The translations under genes and the position numbers were made by a program. A stretch of DNA of 64,000 nt from Thermoflavimicrobium daqui (GTDB lineage: Bacteria > Bacillota > Bacilli > Thermoactinomycetales > Thermoactinomycetaceae), in contig NZ_KZ845665.1 of NCBI RefSeq assembly GCF_003313465.1, positions 62,001-126,000 of the forward strand, written 5' to 3'. Each line of letters starts with the position of its first letter. Position 1 is the stretch's first letter. Shown one piece after another: positions 34,937 to 45,242 of this stretch. A model generated the notes under the pieces. It was not told where the DNA came from. It worked only from the letters and a program-made list of their open reading frames with translations, and made no database searches.

Positions 34937-35068
34937 ATTCTAAAATGGTAAAATAAGTAAAAGAGCTTCAGGGCTAAAGTGCTAGTTTGATGTATAATAA
35001 ATTGTCAAATAAGTAAGGTATGATATAATAGTAAAAAGGAACGAAATAGGAGAAGGAGCGTGATTAGT

Positions 35069-36787
35069 ATGGAACATCATATGCGTATCCCTGTTCAAAC
35101 GAAACAAAATAATTTATCTAACTATGAAGAAATGGCCGCTAACTTTGATTGGAAAGAAGTAGAGTCAGTCTTTACTTGGTCCAAAACTGGTAAAGTGAAT
35201 GAAGCTTATGAAGCAATTGATCGCCATGTTCATGAGGGAAAAGGAGATCAACTTGCATTATTATATAGCGATGCAAATCGTGAAGAGCGGTATACATATC
35301 GCCAAATGATGGAAAAATCGAATCAATTTGGAAGCGTTCTCAGAAGGATCGGGATAACCAAGGGAGATAGAGTATTTATTTTCTTGCCACGTACTCCAGA
35401 ATTTTATTTTAGTTTTCTCGGAATAGTTAAAATAGGCGCAATTGCCGGTCCTTTATTTGAAGCATTTATGGAAGATGCCGTTCGTGATCGTTTAGATAAT
35501 AGTGAAGCAATAGCGCTAGTTACAAATAAAGAACTTCTAAAAAGAGTACAAACAGATCAGCTTCCTCACTTAAAGCATATTATTTTAGTAGATGGTCCGG
35601 ATGAAGAACGAGAGGGTTATTATAATTTTCAAGAAGAAATGGATAAATCTCCGACTACTTTGGACATTGAGTGGATGGATCGAGAAGATCCAATGTTAAT
35701 CCATTATACTTCTGGTTCTACAGGGAAACCAAAAGGAGTTATTCATGTACACAATGCAATGATTCAACATTATCAAACAGGCAAGTGGGTGTTGGATTTA
35801 CAAGAAGGGGATACTTATTGGTGTACAGCAGATCCAGGATGGGTGACTGGTACTTCTTATGGAATTTTTGCTCCATGGTTAAATGGAGTAACCAATGTAG
35901 TGCGTGGAGGAAGATTTTCTCCAGATGATTGGTATCAAACAATTTCGAAGAATAAGGTAACAGTTTGGTATAGTGCTCCTACTTCATTTCGTATGCTCAT
36001 GGCTGCGGGAGACGAACTAGTAAGTAAGTATGATTTATCCTCGGTACGACATATCTTAAGTGTTGGAGAGCCACTTAATCCAGAAGTAGTTCGTTGGGGT
36101 CTAAAAGTTTATCAAAAGCGAATTCATGATAATTGGTGGATGACCGAAACGGGTGGAATTTTGATTGCTAACTATCCGCAGATGGAAATCAAACCAGGCT
36201 CTATGGGTAAACCATTTCCAGGAATCCAAGCAGCGATTCTTGATGACGAAGGAAATGAGTTACCACCTTATCAAATGGGCAACTTGGCAATTAAAACACC
36301 GTGGCCATCGATGATGCGATCCATATGGAAAAACCCAGAAAAGTATCGAGAGTATTTTTCATTTACAGGTTGGTATATCTCAGGTGATACCGCCTATCGT
36401 GATGAAGATGGGTATTTCTGGTTCCAAGGGCGGATTGATGATGTAATCAATACATCTGGAGAGAGAGTAGGGCCGTTTGAAGTAGAAAGTAAGTTAGTGG
36501 AACATCCTGCAGTTGCTGAAGCAGGTGTTATTGGAAAACCAGATCCAGTTCGCGGGCAAATTATCAAGGCTTTTATTGCTTTAAGAGATGGATATAAGCC
36601 TTCCGATGAGCTAAAAGAAGAGATTCGTCTATTTGTCAGACATGGATTAGCTGCCCATGCGGCTCCGCGTGAAATTGAATTTAAAGATAAACTACCTAAA
36701 ACAAGAAGTGGTAAAATTATGCGTCGAGTTCTTAAAGCTTGGGAGTTAGGTCTGCCAACGGGTGATTTGTCTACGATGGAAGATTAA
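35069..36787 (+). CDS. acsA: Acetate-CoA ligase (acetyl-CoA synthetase)
   Basis: AMP-forming acyl-CoA synthetase of 572 residues. The AMP-binding P-loop is IHYTSGSTGKPKGVIHVHNA, with NWWMTETGG (A5), YISGDTAYRDEDGYFWFQGR (A7-A8) and the acetylated-lysine motif PKTRSGKIMRR at the C-terminus. I choose ATG 35069 behind AGAAGGAG instead of the GTG three codons upstream. Downstream of ccpA as in Bacillus; the acuABC lysine-regulation genes are not here. Confidence 0.93.
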   Translation: MEHHMRIPVQTKQNNLSNYEEMAANFDWKEVESVFTWSKTGKVNEAYEAIDRHVHEGKGDQLALLYSDANREERYTYRQMMEKSNQFGSVLRRIGITKGDRVFIFLPRTPEFYFSFLGIVKIGAIAGPLFEAFMEDAVRDRLDNSEAIALVTNKELLKRVQTDQLPHLKHIILVDGPDEEREGYYNFQEEMDKSPTTLDIEWMDREDPMLIHYTSGSTGKPKGVIHVHNAMIQHYQTGKWVLDLQEGDTYWCTADPGWVTGTSYGIFAPWLNGVTNVVRGGRFSPDDWYQTISKNKVTVWYSAPTSFRMLMAAGDELVSKYDLSSVRHILSVGEPLNPEVVRWGLKVYQKRIHDNWWMTETGGILIANYPQMEIKPGSMGKPFPGIQAAILDDEGNELPPYQMGNLAIKTPWPSMMRSIWKNPEKYREYFSFTGWYISGDTAYRDEDGYFWFQGRIDDVINTSGERVGPFEVESKLVEHPAVAEAGVIGKPDPVRGQIIKAFIALRDGYKPSDELKEEIRLFVRHGLAAHAAPREIEFKDKLPKTRSGKIMRRVLKAWELGLPTGDLSTMED

Positions 36788-36794
36788 AAGAATG

Positions 36795-36827
36795 GTCCCT
36801 AGTGATCCTAAGACAATCACTAGGGAC
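36795..36827 (+). terminator. Terminator after acsA
   Basis: GTCCCTAGTGAT pairs with ATCACTAGGGAC, followed by TTATTCTT. Confidence 0.85.
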
Positions 36828-36923
36828 TTATTCTTAAAAGATATTCTGATTAAGTGGAATCGATTGACATAAAATGTTTATGATGAAGAGCATATTTTGA
36901 TTAATTGATACTTCTAAATAGCA

Positions 36924-39080
36924 TTATTCAGTTTGCTTTTTTTTATCATCGGGTGTTGGAGCGCTCCGATGACATTCAAAGCATTTATAAGGAACGGAAC
37001 CCCCTGGATTGGTAAAGCTTGTACCACGTGGAATTCGTTTCGGATCAGCATTGGCAGCTGCTTTAAATAATCTTGCCCATGCTCTATTGGCTAAACTAGT
37101 ATCTCCAGGTAAGTTATATTCATATCCTGTCCATACACCTAAAGAAATTTCTGGGGTATAGCCAACAAACCATAAGTCGTAGTTATCATTAGAAGTACCT
37201 GTTTTGCCTGCAACTTGATAACCACTGGTTGCACTACCGATTTGTCCAGAAGCAGTTCCTGAAGTTACAACAGTACGCAGCATCTGTGTAAGTGCATAAG
37301 TAACTTCAGGTTTAAAGACTTGATGGGGCTTGTTGCTTTGATGAAAATCAAAAACTACTTTACCAGTAGAATCTTCGATACGGTTAATAAGATGTGGTTT
37401 GTTAAACTGACCATGGTTGGCGATCATTGCATAAGCACCAGTCATTTCAGTCACAGTAAAGCCAACGGTTGCACCACCTAAAACTAAAGATTCACCATCA
37501 TTTTTGTGGGGTTGCATGCCCATTAATGGTAAATATTTGAATGCCTTTTCTTTACCTAGCTCACGGAAGATTTTAACAGCTGGCAAATTATAAGACCATT
37601 GAAGGGCTTTGGTTGCCGAAACGCGTCCATGAAACTTTGTATCTGCATTCTGGTAATATTCAGAGGACCATTCCTTTTTGAGTGGTTCATCAATGATCAC
37701 AGAATCAGGGGAGAGTATGCCTTCATTCATAGCAGGACCATATGCTAATAAGGGTTTCATAGATGAACCTGTTTGGTTTCTAGCCATAAAAGCATGTTCT
37801 TCATTTTCTTCATTCATATTTACACCTGATACAAATGCGAGTATATCTCCTGTTTTATTATCAACCATGGACGCACCGATTTGTTCATGCATTTTCTTTT
37901 CTTTATACCAAGCGTATGGATATTGCATGGAATCAGCTGCTTTATTAAGCTCTTCATACAATTTTTTATCGACGGTTGTATAAATCTTATATCCTCCTGA
38001 TTTAACTTTGCGACGGAAATAGCTTCGATTTTTGTCTTTAAAATCAGGGTCATTTTTATAAAGTTCTTGTAAGATATCTGTTGCTTCATCTTCTACCGTT
38101 GTAATAAGGAAAGGATAGGTGTTAAGCGCGTCTTCATTTTTGAAGTCCTCAGGCTTTGCAAGAGAAGCTTTAATATCAAAATGAATGGCTTGGTCATATT
38201 GCTGCTTCGTGATTTTCCTCGTTTTTAGCATATTATGTAAGACTATTTTCATTCGTTCTGTACCATTCTTTAGGTTTTCATCTTGTTTTTCTTTTTTGCT
38301 AGGGAAAGGAGAATAGGCGATGGGACGTTGCACCATTCCAGCAATATATGCAGCTTGAGCCAATTCAAGGTCTTTGACCTCTTTATTAAAAATTCCACGT
38401 GCTGCAGCAGCAACTCCGTATAAATGTTTCCGGTTTGCTCCTTGTCCATAATAAGTACTGTTTAAATATTTGATTAAAATCTCATTTTTACCATAATATT
38501 TCTCTAGTCGAACCGCATTTAACATTTCGCGAATTTTTCGTTCCCCTGTCTTAATTCGTTCTCCTAAAATTTCCGAACGGACGAGCTGTTGTGTAATGGT
38601 ACTGCCGCCAGTAGTTTGTATATCATGTCCTAACAGATTTTGAAGTTGCTCATAAAAGACACGACCTAATGAACGGGGGGAAATACCGAGATGCTTGTAA
38701 AATTCCCGGTCTTCTGTTGCGATAAAAGCATTGAGCAAATAAGGACTTACTTCACTTAAACTACGGATTAACTGCCGATCTTGTGCATTATGAAAGCGAC
38801 CAATAAGCTCTGGTGAATTCTCTTCAGTAGGACGGAAGTAGGCATAACTTGTTTCAGACCAATTGGTAAGATATTTATCATAATCTGCTCGGGTTCGCAA
38901 TTTTTCATCTTTGGCATAGGCGGAAATATAACCTACCCCAACACCAATAGCACCAACAGCAGTAACTAAAATTAGTACAATCAAAACAAATATAGTTCGA
39001 AAAAACCAACGAAATGTCTTTCTAACTAAATTCGGCTTTTTATTTTTCTCTTTTGCCACTCCAGATAACCCCCTTATCAC
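36924..39080 (-). CDS. Class A penicillin-binding protein (copy 1)
   Basis: 718 residues: short cytoplasmic part, one membrane span (IFVLIVLILVTAVGAIGVGV, about 30-50), GT51 glycosyltransferase (ATEDREFYKHLG, GGSTITQQLV), then transpeptidase with SxxK in GSSMKPLLAYG, SxN in WSYNLPAVKI, and KTGTSN. All catalytic motifs are present. The C-terminus carries a C-x2-C (KCFECHRS), shared with the two neighbouring paralogs. Polymerises and crosslinks peptidoglycan outside the membrane. Confidence 0.95.
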   Translation of the reverse strand: MIRGLSGVAKEKNKKPNLVRKTFRWFFRTIFVLIVLILVTAVGAIGVGVGYISAYAKDEKLRTRADYDKYLTNWSETSYAYFRPTEENSPELIGRFHNAQDRQLIRSLSEVSPYLLNAFIATEDREFYKHLGISPRSLGRVFYEQLQNLLGHDIQTTGGSTITQQLVRSEILGERIKTGERKIREMLNAVRLEKYYGKNEILIKYLNSTYYGQGANRKHLYGVAAAARGIFNKEVKDLELAQAAYIAGMVQRPIAYSPFPSKKEKQDENLKNGTERMKIVLHNMLKTRKITKQQYDQAIHFDIKASLAKPEDFKNEDALNTYPFLITTVEDEATDILQELYKNDPDFKDKNRSYFRRKVKSGGYKIYTTVDKKLYEELNKAADSMQYPYAWYKEKKMHEQIGASMVDNKTGDILAFVSGVNMNEENEEHAFMARNQTGSSMKPLLAYGPAMNEGILSPDSVIIDEPLKKEWSSEYYQNADTKFHGRVSATKALQWSYNLPAVKIFRELGKEKAFKYLPLMGMQPHKNDGESLVLGGATVGFTVTEMTGAYAMIANHGQFNKPHLINRIEDSTGKVVFDFHQSNKPHQVFKPEVTYALTQMLRTVVTSGTASGQIGSATSGYQVAGKTGTSNDNYDLWFVGYTPEISLGVWTGYEYNLPGDTSLANRAWARLFKAAANADPKRIPRGTSFTNPGGSVPYKCFECHRSAPTPDDKKKQTE

Positions 39081-39140
39081 TCAAAATTATATCATAGTTC
39101 ATGGTTAGTAGGATTTGACATTTACTTGGAAAGATCTAGT

Positions 39141-39175
39141 GCAAAAAAAAACTCTAGCTAAGTTACGCTAGAGTC
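39141..39175 (-). terminator. Terminator after PBP copy 2
   Basis: ACTCTAGC pairs with GCTAGAGT around eight bases; on the - strand a T-run of eight follows. Confidence 0.85.
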
Positions 39176-39255
39176 TTATAAATCAGAATGGATTTCAATG
39201 GAAGGGCGATAATAATTATAAATAGATCCTCATGCTGTTGCTACTTGAAGGGGTA

Positions 39256-41607
39256 CTAGTTACCATCAGGATCTGGATTGTTATCAGGGGGTGGGTTGCT
39301 ACCAGGAGGTGGGTTGCTACCAGGGGGTGGATTGTTACCAGGGTTTGGATTATTGCCTGGATTTGGGTTCCTGTCTGGATTACGGTCTGGATTATTATTA
39401 CTATCGTTCTCCTGACGCTTTTTGTTTGGTTTTTTGTTTTGTTCTTTTTTCTTATTTGGTTTTTCTTCTCTCTCTTTCTTTTTCTTGATCTCGAGATAGT
39501 TTGGAACGCCACGATTACATTCAAAGCATTGATAAGGAACGGAACCACCTGGATCTTGGAATTGGCTACCTGGTTTTATCAAATCAGGCTTAGCTCTTAT
39601 AATTGCTTGGAATAATCTACCCCAAGCTATTTTTGAAGAGCTTTCACTCGTAGAGATGTTCACTTGATAACCATCCCATACACCTAGCGAGATTTCTGGT
39701 GTGTATCCAATAAACCACGAATCGTGATTCCCAGTACTTGTTCCTGTTTTACCAGCAACTTGATATCCTCCTGTGTAGCCATTAATCATGGTTGCTGTTC
39801 CGCCTGTCACGACTTGGCGTAACATCCCGGTAAGTGCATAAGCTACTTCTGGTTTGAAAACACTTTTGGCAGGATGCATTTGTTTAAAGTTGTAGATCTC
39901 TTTTCCATCTGCATCAACAATGCGATCGATTAAGTGGGGCTTATTAAACTGACCATTATTAGCAATCATCGCATAGCCTGCAGTCATTTCTGCTGTGGTA
40001 AAACCTTCATCAGCTCCACCTAGAGCCATGGTTTCACCATCGTTTTTGGTAGGGAACATACCCATTTGATTTAAGTAGTTAAATGATTTTTCGATACCTA
40101 CTTTACGAATTAATTTAATAGCAGGTGGGTTAAGTGAGCGCTTTAAAGCTTCGGTAATCGTTAATGATCCATATGTTTCATGATCAGCATTTTTATATGG
40201 AATATTCGTACCCGGTTTTTTTAGAGGCTCATCAACGATAATGGATGTAGGAGAGATCAACCCTTCATTCATTGCTGGTCCATAAGCAGCTAGTGGTTTC
40301 ATGGTAGAACCCGGTTGATTGGTAAAGTCAAGAGCATAGTTGTTTGTATCATGAACTTCCTGGTCGCTCTCTTCTTTTTCTGTCTGGTTACTGCTTACAA
40401 AAGAGAGAATGGCTCCTGTCTTATTATCAATCAGGGTAGCACCAACTCGCTCGCGAAAAGACTTACCTTTGTAATAGTTTGTGTTAAAGTCCATATTTTG
40501 TGCTGTCTTACTCATCTCTTCATAGAGATTTTTGTCGAGGGTTGTGTAAATTTTAAATCCACCCATACGTACGAGATTACGATATTTATTTTTAGGTAGA
40601 TCTTTAAAATTAGGATCATCTTTATAAAGCTTCTTTAAAATGGAGATTGCTTCTTCCTCAACTGCTGCGGTGATCATCGGATAACGACTATAAGCATTAT
40701 CTTTTTTAAAGTCACTTTTCTTAGCAAAGGAGTTTTTGATGTCAAACTGAATCGCTTGATTATATTGGCTCTCGTTAATAAAGCCGAGTTCCAACATATT
40801 TTTTAAGACTAGCTGCATCCGATCTGTTCCACGCTTGATATTTTCTTCAGGAGTTCCTTTGGAAGAAAAAGGATTATAGTTGTTTTGTCCTTTTACCATC
40901 CCAGCAATATAAGCAGCTTGGGGCAACTCCAAATTTTTAACATCTTTATTAAAAAGGAAACGTGCAGCAGCAGCAACACCGATCATGTTCCGGCCATTGG
41001 CACCAGTACCAAACTCAACACTATTCATGTATTTAACTAAAATATCTTCTTTATTATAGTATTTCTCTAATCGGATAGCATTGATCCATTCACGGATTTT
41101 CCGTTCTTTGGTTCGGTCTGAGTCCTCAAGAATCTCATTTTTGACCAATTGCTGTGTGATTGTACTTCCACCTGTCGTTACTTCTGCTCCTATAAGCTGT
41201 TGCCAAAACGCCCGAGCAGTACCACTATAGGAGATACCGTTATGCTTATAAAAGTCATGATCCTCGATCGCTACAAATGCATTGACCAAGAAGGTGCTGA
41301 CATCTTTTAAGTGTTTAATCGACTGCTGGTTATTTCCATCTGTCATGGTGCCGATCAGTTCTTCTTGATCACCAGACTTAGCGAAATAAGCATAACTATT
41401 CCCGTTGGATTTGCTTAGAAGTCGATCAAACTCAACTTTGGTACGTATGTTTTCATCTTTCGCGATCGCAGAGACGAGACCTATCCCCACACCTGTGGCA
41501 CCAACTATGCAAGTTAAGCCTGTTATGGAGGCAATAGTAAGACCGCGAAGTGCATTTTTTTTCCATTTATTTTGAACATGAGATTGATACTTATTGTCTT
41601 TCATCAT
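39256..41607 (-). CDS. Class A penicillin-binding protein (copy 2) with repeat tail
   Basis: 783 residues: membrane span near residues 20-42, GT51 (AIEDHDFYKHNG, GGSTITQQLV), transpeptidase with GSTMKPLAAYG, RSLNPPAIKL and KTGTSTG, all intact. The C-x2-C motif is QCFECNRG. After it comes a lysine/glutamate segment and a Pro/Asn/Gly tandem tail (NPGNNPNPGNNPPPGSNPPP and onward) that may thread through or hold the protein in the wall. Own terminator on the 3' side, so independently transcribed. Confidence 0.95.
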   Translation of the reverse strand: MMKDNKYQSHVQNKWKKNALRGLTIASITGLTCIVGATGVGIGLVSAIAKDENIRTKVEFDRLLSKSNGNSYAYFAKSGDQEELIGTMTDGNNQQSIKHLKDVSTFLVNAFVAIEDHDFYKHNGISYSGTARAFWQQLIGAEVTTGGSTITQQLVKNEILEDSDRTKERKIREWINAIRLEKYYNKEDILVKYMNSVEFGTGANGRNMIGVAAAARFLFNKDVKNLELPQAAYIAGMVKGQNNYNPFSSKGTPEENIKRGTDRMQLVLKNMLELGFINESQYNQAIQFDIKNSFAKKSDFKKDNAYSRYPMITAAVEEEAISILKKLYKDDPNFKDLPKNKYRNLVRMGGFKIYTTLDKNLYEEMSKTAQNMDFNTNYYKGKSFRERVGATLIDNKTGAILSFVSSNQTEKEESDQEVHDTNNYALDFTNQPGSTMKPLAAYGPAMNEGLISPTSIIVDEPLKKPGTNIPYKNADHETYGSLTITEALKRSLNPPAIKLIRKVGIEKSFNYLNQMGMFPTKNDGETMALGGADEGFTTAEMTAGYAMIANNGQFNKPHLIDRIVDADGKEIYNFKQMHPAKSVFKPEVAYALTGMLRQVVTGGTATMINGYTGGYQVAGKTGTSTGNHDSWFIGYTPEISLGVWDGYQVNISTSESSSKIAWGRLFQAIIRAKPDLIKPGSQFQDPGGSVPYQCFECNRGVPNYLEIKKKKEREEKPNKKKEQNKKPNKKRQENDSNNNPDRNPDRNPNPGNNPNPGNNPPPGSNPPPGSNPPPDNNPDPDGN

Positions 41608-41699
41608 GTCTCCAACCCCCTATATACTAAAGAGATTATAACATAGTAGTAAAACAAACCTATTAGTATTTTCTTGTGACAATCATATGAAATTAATAT

Positions 41700-41734
41700 A
41701 AAAAAACTCTAGCTAAAAAAGGATTAGCTAGAGT
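41700..41734 (-). terminator. Terminator after PBP copy 3
   Basis: ACTCTAGCTAA pairs with TTAGCTAGAGT; six T follow on the - strand. The CTCTAGCTA core is shared with the terminator at 39141, consistent with duplication of gene plus terminator. The stem overlaps the stop region of the gene. Confidence 0.8.
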
Positions 41735-44061
41735 GAGAAAAAGCGAAAATAATTCTCAAGTGGGGGAGGTAAGGTAGGTCGAGGGGGTGGAGTAGGTGAC
41801 GGAGTTGGTGTTGGTGAAGGATCCAAAGGTTGGGTCGATGGTGGTTCGGATGGATCAGTTGGTAATGGATCGATTATCGGAGGGATACTTGGAATTTCCG
41901 GAGGTATCCTTTTCCGTCTCTCTTCTTCCTCTTTTTTCCGTTTTTCCTCTTCTTGGATGCGGTAATATTCAGCTACTTTGCTACATTCAAAGCCGCAGAG
42001 TTCAGAACCTAAATGTCCAGGGTTTTTAAAGTGAGTCCCTTTAGGTATTCGATGAGGACTTGCATTGACAGCTGCTCGAAATATATTTAGCCAAGCTCTT
42101 TTTACAAAGCTTTCATTATGAGACATGCTAAAGTTATAATCATACCCACCCCAAACTCCTAAGGTAATGTCAGGTGTATAGCCAATAAACCAGATATCTC
42201 TATCATCATTGGTTGTTCCAGTCTTACCAGCTAGCTCATAACCAGCAGGGAGATGATTACGGATATAAGTAGCTGTTCCATTTAATACATGTTTGAGGAT
42301 GGTAGTTGTTTGATATGCTGTCTGAGGTGAAAAAACGCGACGTGGTTGAGACTGGTGTTTCCAGATTATTTTCCCGTCCGCATTGGCGACTTTAGCAATA
42401 AGATAGGGATCATTATACTTACCTTGATTTGCAAAAGTTGCGAATGCTGCAGACATTTTTTCAACCGTATATCCTTGTGTAACGCCACCAATAGCAGCAG
42501 ATTCTCCGTCAAAAGGGTGAGGAGGTAGCCCTAATTTTTGCAGATAACGGAATCCTTTTTGATGACCAAGGGCGTTAAAAGTTTTAATTGCAGGAATATT
42601 ATAGGACCATTTTAAAGATTCTATCACCGTAACAGGTCCTTTATATAAACCATTTGCATTTTTATAGTAACCAGAACCATCTCGTTTTCTTATTTTTTCA
42701 TCAATAATCTTGGAGTTGGGAGAGATTAATTTCTCTTCGATGGCAGGTGCAAAGACTAATAATGGCTTAATGGTAGAACCAGGCTGTCTGGGAACATTAA
42801 GAGCATGATCCTGTTGATTGATATCAAATTTCTCGCTTCCAGATACAAATCCTAGAACTGCTCCTGTATGGTTATCAATTAAAGTAGCACCTAATTGTTC
42901 TTTCGTATTTTTTTCTTTATATTTCCGAGGATTAAAAGTTAGATTTTGTGTAGCTTTTTGATTGATTGCGTTATAAAGTTGCTCATCAATAGTTGTATAG
43001 AAATGATAGCCTCCAGTTACCGCTTTTTTCTTATATTCTTCCAAAGTAGATCTGTATTTACCGTTCTTTTTTAGTTCTTTAATATTTAGATGATCCATTT
43101 CCATTAAGGTTTCTGCTGCTTGATCTTCAATCGCAAACATGATGAATGGGTAACGTTCGTACCCATCATTGAAGTTTTCTGACTTCGCTAGCGATTTTTT
43201 GAGATCATATTTTAAGGCAGAGTTATATTCTTTTTGGTTTATTTTCCCATATTCCAGCATCTTTTGTAAAATTAACTTCATCCGTTTTAATCCACGCTCA
43301 AAATTTCTGTGATCTTCGTCAAGTGGGTTTAATGCGTTTGGACGTTGTACCATTCCAGCCATATACGCTGCTTGTGCCAAGTTTAAATGCTTAGCATCTG
43401 TGTTAAATAAGCCATGAGCGGCAGCTTCGATTCCATGCATTTTCCGACCATGTGCACCTTTCCCAAAAAATACACTATTTAAATAATAGATTAAGATTTC
43501 TTCTTTGGAGTAAAGTTGTTCCATACGTAAGGCAAGAATGATTTCTTTTGCTTTTCGAGAGAAAACTTTGGAACGATCATTGAGAATGATATTTTTGACC
43601 AATTGTTGTGTAATGGTACTACCACCAGTAGTTACTTCACTGCTTGTTATCTGTTGGTATGCTGCACGAAGAATGGAACGTAGTACAATGCCATGATGCT
43701 CATAAAAATCTCGATCTTCAATCGATATAAAGGCATGAATAAGATAGGGACTTACTTCTTTAAGTGATTTAATCAATTTTCGATTGTTATTATCATAGCG
43801 CAACTCTCCGATTTTTACTGGCTTTCCTGAAGCATCTTTATTGGCAAAGTAGGCATAACTTGTTTGGAATAAACCTTTCAGATTTTTATCAAAATCACTT
43901 TTGGAAAGGAGATTTTCATCTTTTGCCATCGCCGTAATCATTCCAAATCCAATCCCTACGAAAGCAAAACAGATAAATAGAAATGTTAACAATCCTACAA
44001 TAAAAGCCTTCCTCATTCGTTTAAATATTCTGTTATTAACTTCGGCCATTTGAGTTATCAC
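41728..44061 (-). CDS. Class A penicillin-binding protein (copy 3) with Pro-rich tail
   Basis: 777 residues: membrane span near residues 18-40, GT51 (SIEDRDFYEHHG, GGSTITQQLV), transpeptidase GSTIKPLLVFA, KWSYNIPAIKT, KTGTTNDD. The cysteine pair is spaced C-x3-C here (LCGFECSK). Then an Arg/Lys/Glu helix and a Pro/Thr/Ser tail (LDPSPTPTPSPTPPPRPTLP). Most divergent of the three. GT and TP sites intact. Confidence 0.95.
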   Translation of the reverse strand: MITQMAEVNNRIFKRMRKAFIVGLLTFLFICFAFVGIGFGMITAMAKDENLLSKSDFDKNLKGLFQTSYAYFANKDASGKPVKIGELRYDNNNRKLIKSLKEVSPYLIHAFISIEDRDFYEHHGIVLRSILRAAYQQITSSEVTTGGSTITQQLVKNIILNDRSKVFSRKAKEIILALRMEQLYSKEEILIYYLNSVFFGKGAHGRKMHGIEAAAHGLFNTDAKHLNLAQAAYMAGMVQRPNALNPLDEDHRNFERGLKRMKLILQKMLEYGKINQKEYNSALKYDLKKSLAKSENFNDGYERYPFIMFAIEDQAAETLMEMDHLNIKELKKNGKYRSTLEEYKKKAVTGGYHFYTTIDEQLYNAINQKATQNLTFNPRKYKEKNTKEQLGATLIDNHTGAVLGFVSGSEKFDINQQDHALNVPRQPGSTIKPLLVFAPAIEEKLISPNSKIIDEKIRKRDGSGYYKNANGLYKGPVTVIESLKWSYNIPAIKTFNALGHQKGFRYLQKLGLPPHPFDGESAAIGGVTQGYTVEKMSAAFATFANQGKYNDPYLIAKVANADGKIIWKHQSQPRRVFSPQTAYQTTTILKHVLNGTATYIRNHLPAGYELAGKTGTTNDDRDIWFIGYTPDITLGVWGGYDYNFSMSHNESFVKRAWLNIFRAAVNASPHRIPKGTHFKNPGHLGSELCGFECSKVAEYYRIQEEEKRKKEEEERRKRIPPEIPSIPPIIDPLPTDPSEPPSTQPLDPSPTPTPSPTPPPRPTLPPPLENYFRFFSL

Positions 44062-44312
44062 CTCACATTCTAGGGTTATATTATCTCAGAATTTATCCTA
44101 AAACAAGTCATTTATGATTATTTTTTCCAATCAATAAACCAATTTCGTCTCTAAGAGCATATTGCATTATTCGATCAAAAATCTAGGTTTTTCTTTTCCT
44201 AAAAAGGGACAAAAGCGTTTCAAAAGTAAAGTTCTAAAGCAGCATTCAGGAAGCATCAAGGCTAGGAAAGTGAGAAGCGATGAGTGAGTGATGAAGAAGG
44301 ATGCCTTTCTAA

Positions 44313-44343
44313 TAAAAAAGCTGTTGGTTATATACCAACAGCT
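44313..44343 (-). terminator. Terminator after rpsD
   Basis: AGCTGTTGGT pairs with ACCAACAGCT; TTTTTTATT follows on the - strand. The 250 bases between this hairpin and PBP copy 3 hold nothing I recognise. Confidence 0.85.
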
Positions 44344-44357
44344 GATGGTTCTGTTTA

Positions 44358-44957
44358 TTAACGAGAGTAGAACTCTACGATAAGGGTTTCGTTAATTTCA
44401 GATGGCAATTCAGAACGCTCTGGGAAACGGTTGTAGGTACCTTCCATTTTGTTTTCATCAAAGCTGAGGTATTCAGGAAGGTAAGTACGATCTTCCACAG
44501 CCTCTTTAACTACTTGTAGGTTACGGCTTTTTTCACGTAAACCGATCACATCGCCAAATTGTACTTGATAAGATGGGCGGTCTACTTTGTGACCATTTAC
44601 AGTAATGTGACCATGTACAACTAATTGGCGAGCTTGAGCACGAGTCCGAGCAAAACCAAGACGATAAACAAGGTTATCTAAACGGGATTCGAGTAGTTTA
44701 AGGAAGTTTTCACCATGAACCCCTTTCATTTTGCCAGAACGCTGAAACAGTTTATGGAATTGTTTTTCACCTAAACCATACATAAAGCGTAGCTTTTGTT
44801 TTTCTTGAAGCTGAATACCGTATTCGCTTAATTTTTTGCGGCTTTGGCCGTGTTGTCCAGGAGCGTATGGGCGTTTGCTTAGCTCTTTACCAGTACCAGA
44901 AAGAGAGATACCTAGACGACGGCTTAATTTCCAAGTTGGTCCAGTATAACGTGCCAT
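44358..44957 (-). CDS. rpsD: 30S ribosomal protein S4
   Basis: 199 residues, [20 protein letters not shown] at the start, [20 protein letters not shown], and the S4 RNA-binding domain [20 protein letters not shown] followed by [11 protein letters not shown]. It nucleates 16S assembly and in Bacillus represses its own synthesis by binding its leader. No zinc-binding CxxC, so it is the C-minus form. GAAAGGAGAAAGG precedes the ATG. Stand-alone rpsD is usual in Bacillales. Confidence 0.97.
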   Translation of the reverse strand: MARYTGPTWKLSRRLGISLSGTGKELSKRPYAPGQHGQSRKKLSEYGIQLQEKQKLRFMYGLGEKQFHKLFQRSGKMKGVHGENFLKLLESRLDNLVYRLGFARTRAQARQLVVHGHITVNGHKVDRPSYQVQFGDVIGLREKSRNLQVVKEAVEDRTYLPEYLSFDENKMEGTYNRFPERSELPSEINETLIVEFYSR

Positions 44958-44965
44958 AATTTCCT

Positions 44966-45115
44966 TTCTCCTTTCATCATTTGCATATTTAGCAAATGAC
45001 AGGGTGCTGGTTCACTTACTTACCCATCGTCTTCCGGATAGCGACGAAAGACTGGATACCTATGAATTTGGCTCATAGGGGAACCAGTGAGGGTGATCCC
45101 TTCACCTATCGTTTG
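44966..45115 (-). promoter_or_regulatory. rpsD (S4) leader RNA, predicted autoregulatory structure
   Basis: On the - strand, CTGGTTC (45081-45087) pairs with GAACCAG (45007-45013), enclosing hairpins CCTATGA/TCATAGG (45059-45079) and GTCTT/AAGAC (about 45030-45053); a further CATTTGC/GCAAATG hairpin sits next to the ribosome site. A branched leader directly before rpsD agrees with the S4-binding leader described in Bacillus. Not checked against a covariance model. Confidence 0.6.
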
Positions 45116-45242
45116 CTTAGCTATCCTCAATTCCCCAAGGAGGCTTTGAGTCATACAAAGCAATATTATACCTGTTTTATAAGGAAAGTCAATGATTAAT
45201 TAAGGTTACCTTCCACATGAGACACTTACTCGCATTCAATTC

